Shown here one piece after another: positions 61,104 through 64,000 of a stretch of 64,000 bases of DNA; position 1 is the stretch's first letter; the number at the start of each line of letters is the position of its first letter. Made by a program: the position numbers and the translations under genes. This DNA is from Legionella shakespearei DSM 23087 (GTDB taxonomy: Bacteria; Pseudomonadota; Gammaproteobacteria; Legionellales; Legionellaceae), in the NCBI RefSeq assembly GCF_000373765.1, contig NZ_KB892381.1:1-64000 (forward strand), read 5' to 3'. The notes under the pieces are model-generated. The model was not told where the DNA came from, ran no database searches, and saw only the letters and a list, made by a program, of their open reading frames with translations.

Positions 61104-62612
61104 ATGAAAACTTTGCGTATTTTTATCAGCAGCGTACAAAAAGAACTTGCTGATGATCGGATGGCTCTTCGCAATTGGTTAATTAGCGATCCATTAATGC
61201 GGCGTTTTTTTGAACCTTTCCTATTTGAAGAACTGCCCGCCATTGATCGTGATAGCCGTGAAATTTATTTGAGCGAAATTGCCAAAAGCGATCTTTATAT
61301 AGGATTATTTGGTAATGATTATGGTCACGAAGATCAAGACGGTTTTTCACCGACTGAATATGAATTTAATGAAGCGACAAAACATCGAAAAAATAGACTG
61401 ATTTTTATCAAAGGATCAGATGATCAAAAGCGGCATCCAAAGATGCAAGCATTAGTCCTGCGAGCTGGGAATGAATTAGTTCGCCGCCGGTATAACGCTA
61501 TACCTGAATTGATCAGCAATGTTTATACTGCTTTAGTGCAATATTTGGAAGATCAGGAACTCATTCGTAATGGACCATTTGATGCTGCCCCATGCCGTAA
61601 TGCCTCCGTAGATGATCTTGATAAAGATAAAATGACTGCTTTTATACGCCACGCTCGTCAAGCACGTGGATTTCCTTTATTGGAAGGTGCAACACCTATT
61701 GAATTGTTGACTCATTTGAATTTATTAGATGATAAAAGACCAACCCATGCAGCAGTTTTGCTATTCGGAAAACAACCACAACGATTCTTAATCTCTTCAG
61801 AAATTAAATGTGCTCATTATCATGGAATAGAGGTTGCAAAACCAATACCCTCTTATCAGGTCTATAAAGGCACGGTGTTTGATTTGGTTGATCAAGCAGT
61901 GGATTTTGTCTTATCCAAAATTAATTTATGGGTTGGTACAAGAGAATCAGAGACGCAAGTGCCTGTGAAATATGAAATTCCGCGTGAAGTTGTCGTTGAA
62001 GCTATTGTCAATGCGGTAGCTCATCGTGATTATACCAGCAATGGCAGCGTGCAAGTCATGCTGTTTGCTGACAGGCTCGAAATATGGAATCCTGGAACAT
62101 TACCTCCTTCACTCACACTTGAGAAGCTTCGTCACTCACATGGTTCAGTTCCTCATAACCCATTGTTGGCAGAACCCCTGTATTTAACTAAATACATCGA
62201 ACGTATGGGAACAGGTACTGGCGACATGATTCGTCGATGTCGAGAAGTCGGGTTGCCTGAACCTCAATTTTCTATATCTGATGGATTTTTAACAACGCTT
62301 TGGCGCAAGAAGAAAACAGTAAATGTCCAAATCACCGGGGAAGTCACCGGGGAAGTCACCGGGGAAGTCACCGGGGAAGTTGAACGCGCCATATTGGTAA
62401 TCAATGGGAAGATGAAACGCATAGAAATCCAAGAAGCGCTAGGATTACGTCATGAAGATCACTTTCGACATGCCTACTTAATCCCAGCTTTAGAAGCGAG
62501 CTTGATTGCTATGACAATTCCGGATAAACCTAAGAGTAGTCAACAAAAGTATTACCTCACAGAGAAAGGGCTTGCGCTTAAAGCTGAATTATTAAAAAGA
62601 AATCAATCTTAA
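61104..62612 (+). CDS. DUF4062 protein with AlbA_2/HATPase-like C-terminal region; defence candidate
   Basis: 502 aa from ATG 61104 (AGGA 9 nt upstream; 61098 is too close). Residues 1-110: DUF4062 (MKTLRIFISSVQKELADDR, YIGLFGNDYG, TEYEFNEATKHRKNRLIFIK), a TIR/nucleoside-deoxyribosyltransferase-like fold. Residues ~180-400: ATP-dependent regulator region with IVNAVAHRDYTSNGSVQVML, NPGTLPPSL and RMGTGTGDMIRRC, the N-box and G-box of HATPase_c_4. A fourfold TGEV repeat links to a C-terminal winged helix. Placed directly behind the integrase, as island defence genes often are. Confidence 0.8.
   Translation: MKTLRIFISSVQKELADDRMALRNWLISDPLMRRFFEPFLFEELPAIDRDSREIYLSEIAKSDLYIGLFGNDYGHEDQDGFSPTEYEFNEATKHRKNRLIFIKGSDDQKRHPKMQALVLRAGNELVRRRYNAIPELISNVYTALVQYLEDQELIRNGPFDAAPCRNASVDDLDKDKMTAFIRHARQARGFPLLEGATPIELLTHLNLLDDKRPTHAAVLLFGKQPQRFLISSEIKCAHYHGIEVAKPIPSYQVYKGTVFDLVDQAVDFVLSKINLWVGTRESETQVPVKYEIPREVVVEAIVNAVAHRDYTSNGSVQVMLFADRLEIWNPGTLPPSLTLEKLRHSHGSVPHNPLLAEPLYLTKYIERMGTGTGDMIRRCREVGLPEPQFSISDGFLTTLWRKKKTVNVQITGEVTGEVTGEVTGEVERAILVINGKMKRIEIQEALGLRHEDHFRHAYLIPALEASLIAMTIPDKPKSSQQKYYLTEKGLALKAELLKRNQS
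62333..62381 (+). repeat. In-frame 12-bp tandem repeat, four copies
   Basis: ACCGGGGAAGTC repeated four times encodes (TGEV)4 in the DUF4062 protein. Copies are nearly identical at DNA level, so unit number can change without a frameshift. Confidence 0.93.
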
Positions 62613-62632
62613 CAAAGTGATACAAAATCTGA

Positions 62633-62721
62633 TGGGACATTTGGGACAAGTGGGACAACTTTATAAACACAGGGTTTTAGGTGTCCCAATATCTAATTTT
62701 TCAATTGGGACACATGGGACA
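62633..62721 (+). repeat. TGGGACA iterons
   Basis: TGGGACA at 62633, 62642, 62651, 62706 and 62715 (9-bp steps within each group) and one inverted copy TGTCCCA at 62682. They lie in the 390-bp gap before the AlpA-like gene and the DUF927 gene and look like an iteron cluster of a replication origin. The rest of the gap (62722-63002) has a TTGACA at 62797 but no clear gene. Confidence 0.75.
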
Positions 62722-63002
62722 AATCCTGTCATAAAAATTTTTTCAGTATCATTTAATTTCATTTAATATCAATCAGATCTCAAGCCCTGAAAGCGCTTGA
62801 CACCCTTTTAAATTACACGCAATACTTCTCACGAGCTCTACGCTTTTACAGGTTAACGGTACTGTAACAGCAAAGGAAAAATGAAATATCACGACTTTAT
62901 CCCTAACACAGGGAACCGGCCGGACAGTCAACTGGTATTCATCGCGCAGGACGCAAACCGTCGGCATTAAGCTGAATGAATAATCATTTGATGAGGTTCC
63001 AT

Positions 63003-63275
63003 ATGAATAAAAAAATATCACGTTTACAACTACTCAATGAGTTTGAGTCTGCACCCAATTCTGCCTTGTTTAATCAACAGACTTTGGCGGCTGTTTTGGA
63101 TTGCTCTACCCAGCTTTTGGAACGTAATCGCTGGGAAGGCAAAGGCGTGCCCTATCTAAAAATAGGTCGTAAAGTGTTGTATCGCAAAAATGATGTGTTG
63201 TCTTTTCTGCAACAACAGAAAATCTATCGCTCTACCTGTGACGAAGGACAAGTACTTTCAGTAGTCAATCAATAA
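63003..63275 (+). CDS. AlpA/excisionase-like helix-turn-helix protein
   Basis: 90 aa from ATG 63003 (GAGG 7 nt upstream; 62976 has no support). The MerR-like winged helix reads FNQQTLAAVLDCSTQLLERN RWEGKGVPYLKIGRKVLYRKNDVLSFL in two halves, the usual helix_turn_helix_17 pattern. It is probably the excisionase or transcription activator of the island, and precedes the replication gene by 44 bp. Confidence 0.85.
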   Translation: MNKKISRLQLLNEFESAPNSALFNQQTLAAVLDCSTQLLERNRWEGKGVPYLKIGRKVLYRKNDVLSFLQQQKIYRSTCDEGQVLSVVNQ

Positions 63276-63319
63276 ACAGATAGATTTCTATCCTCCTGAA
63301 CGTTGTTGGAGAAAAAGTG

Positions 63320-64000
63320 ATGCAGCAAAAACAAATTATTACGTTAAATAAAACAGAGCCTGTTATGTGTGAATACGCTGGTGGTTGTTTTAAATTAAAT
63401 GAACAGGGCGTGTCTTTTATTGGAAAAGACAAGGATGGCAATTCCATGGCACCACGCTGGATTTGTTCCCCTTTACAGGTAGTGGCGAAAACGCGTGATG
63501 CTAAAAGTGGCGAGTGGGGTCGATTACTTGAATGGCAAGATGATGACGGAATTATACATCAATGGGCAATGCCCTTGGCTTTGCTTCAAGGGGATGCTTC
63601 AGAAGTAAGACGGGAATTGGCTAGTCTTGGGTTGAGTATATCTCCTAACAAACTTGCCCGTGATTTACTAGCCACTTATTTGCAGGTCTTTCCAGTAGAA
63701 AATCGAGCACGTTGTGTCGATAAACTTGGTTGGCATGAAAACCTCTTTGTTACGGCTTCACAAACCATTGGCCATTCCTCAGAGAAAATCGTTTTTCAAA
63801 ATAGCCACGCTGTTGAGTCTGCTATGTCGGTATCAGGTACGGTAAACGACTGGCGAGAATCAATAGGTCAACTCGCTGCTGGAAATTCCCGTTTAGTTTT
63901 TGCTATCGCAACTGCTTTTGCGCCAGCATTGGCAAAGATTGCTGGGGAGGATTCAGGGGGATTTCATTTCAGAGGTGCTTCCTCAAGTGGTAAAAGTACA
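63320..64000 (+). CDS. DUF927 replication/helicase protein, N-terminal part (runs off window)
   Basis: The frame is open from ATG 63320 (GGAG 8 nt upstream) to the window end, 227 codons. It has MCEYAGGCFKLNEQGVSFIG, a WICSPLQVVAKTRDAKSGEW segment, LGLSISPNKLARDLLATYLQ, and ends in the Walker A-like GFHFRGASSSGKST. This is the DUF927 pattern of P4-alpha-like primase-helicases of integrative elements. With the iterons upstream it suggests an element that replicates after excision. Confidence 0.88.
   Translation, partial: MQQKQIITLNKTEPVMCEYAGGCFKLNEQGVSFIGKDKDGNSMAPRWICSPLQVVAKTRDAKSGEWGRLLEWQDDDGIIHQWAMPLALLQGDASEVRRELASLGLSISPNKLARDLLATYLQVFPVENRARCVDKLGWHENLFVTASQTIGHSSEKIVFQNSHAVESAMSVSGTVNDWRESIGQLAAGNSRLVFAIATAFAPALAKIAGEDSGGFHFRGASSSGKST

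Noticed and set aside
62333-62381. TGEV repeats as an assembly artefact
   Set aside because: The repeat is exactly in frame and short enough for any read type to span; kept as a real feature.
62773-63021. 82-aa minus-strand frame in the island
   Set aside because: Overlaps the start of the AlpA-like gene, has no convincing binding site, and is not clearly any known family.

Overview
The window looks like chromosomal DNA of a Legionella-type gammaproteobacterium (AT-rich). The reasons are a fungal-type Thi5 HMP-P synthase of the kind known from Legionella pneumophila, several large unrecognised proteins and a leucine-rich-repeat protein that resemble Dot/Icm effectors, a VirK-like exported protein, and very dense families of palindromic intergenic repeats. 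The species cannot be fixed from sequence reading alone. All assignments rest on motif recognition; no database search was run.

Layout. 1-5.8 kb: end of an IS110-type transposase, an MsbA-like ABC exporter, a small Cys-rich exported protein, a MAPEG protein, an alpha/beta hydrolase and a hypothetical protein with a clear terminator. 5.9-9.05 kb: an overlapping three-gene operon (GTP cyclohydrolase II-like, DUF1688, uracil phosphoribosyltransferase) that matches the URC uracil-catabolism set. 9.5-16.2 kb: a 968-aa effector-like protein, YacG, DctA, a VirK-like protein and a DedA protein. 16.6-21.4 kb: a four-gene minus-strand cluster (glutamine-synthetase-like ligase, aldehyde dehydrogenase, iron alcohol dehydrogenase, class-I amidotransferase) whose chemistry fits gamma-glutamylation and oxidation of an amino alcohol. 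21.7-26.9 kb: an ankyrin-like protein and a giant fusion of pentapeptide repeats, PuuD-like amidotransferase and FAD-type Rossmann domain. 27.1-29.3 kb: a bufferin/HvfABC-type MNIO RiPP operon. 30.0-33.1 kb: the thiamine salvage operon thiE-thiM-thiL-thiD.

33.3-59.0 kb: a low-complexity protein, a RAYT transposase embedded in GTAG-type REP palindromes, a papain-like protease, a dipeptide epimerase/transporter pair, a TPP riboswitch driving thi5, an FG-GAP-like exported protein, glutamate dehydrogenase, two alpha/beta hydrolases, several small unknowns, an LRR protein, YjdM, hipBA with three evenly spaced operators, an MFS pump, NhaA and a DUF4143 ATPase. 59.6-64 kb: the start of an integrated element: a 49-bp copy of the 3' part of tRNA-Phe, a P4-type integrase, a DUF4062/GHKL-like protein (possible defence), TGGGACA iterons, an AlpA-like regulator and a DUF927 replication protein that runs off the window.

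Most intergenic space is taken by palindromic repeats. I name the families A (core CGTCGTCCTGAGCGCG), B (GTAGCCCGGTCTGCTTGCAG), C (TTCCGCTTCCT.ACGGTCGCGG), D (variable stem, constant loop), E (CACTGCCATTAAG ends, 11-bp target duplications), F (CCGTTCGTGCTGAGG), G (GTAGCCCGTATTAGGCG) and H (GTAGCCTTGATGCAGCG). B, G and H share the 5'-GTAG plus hairpin design of REPs mobilised by RAYTs.
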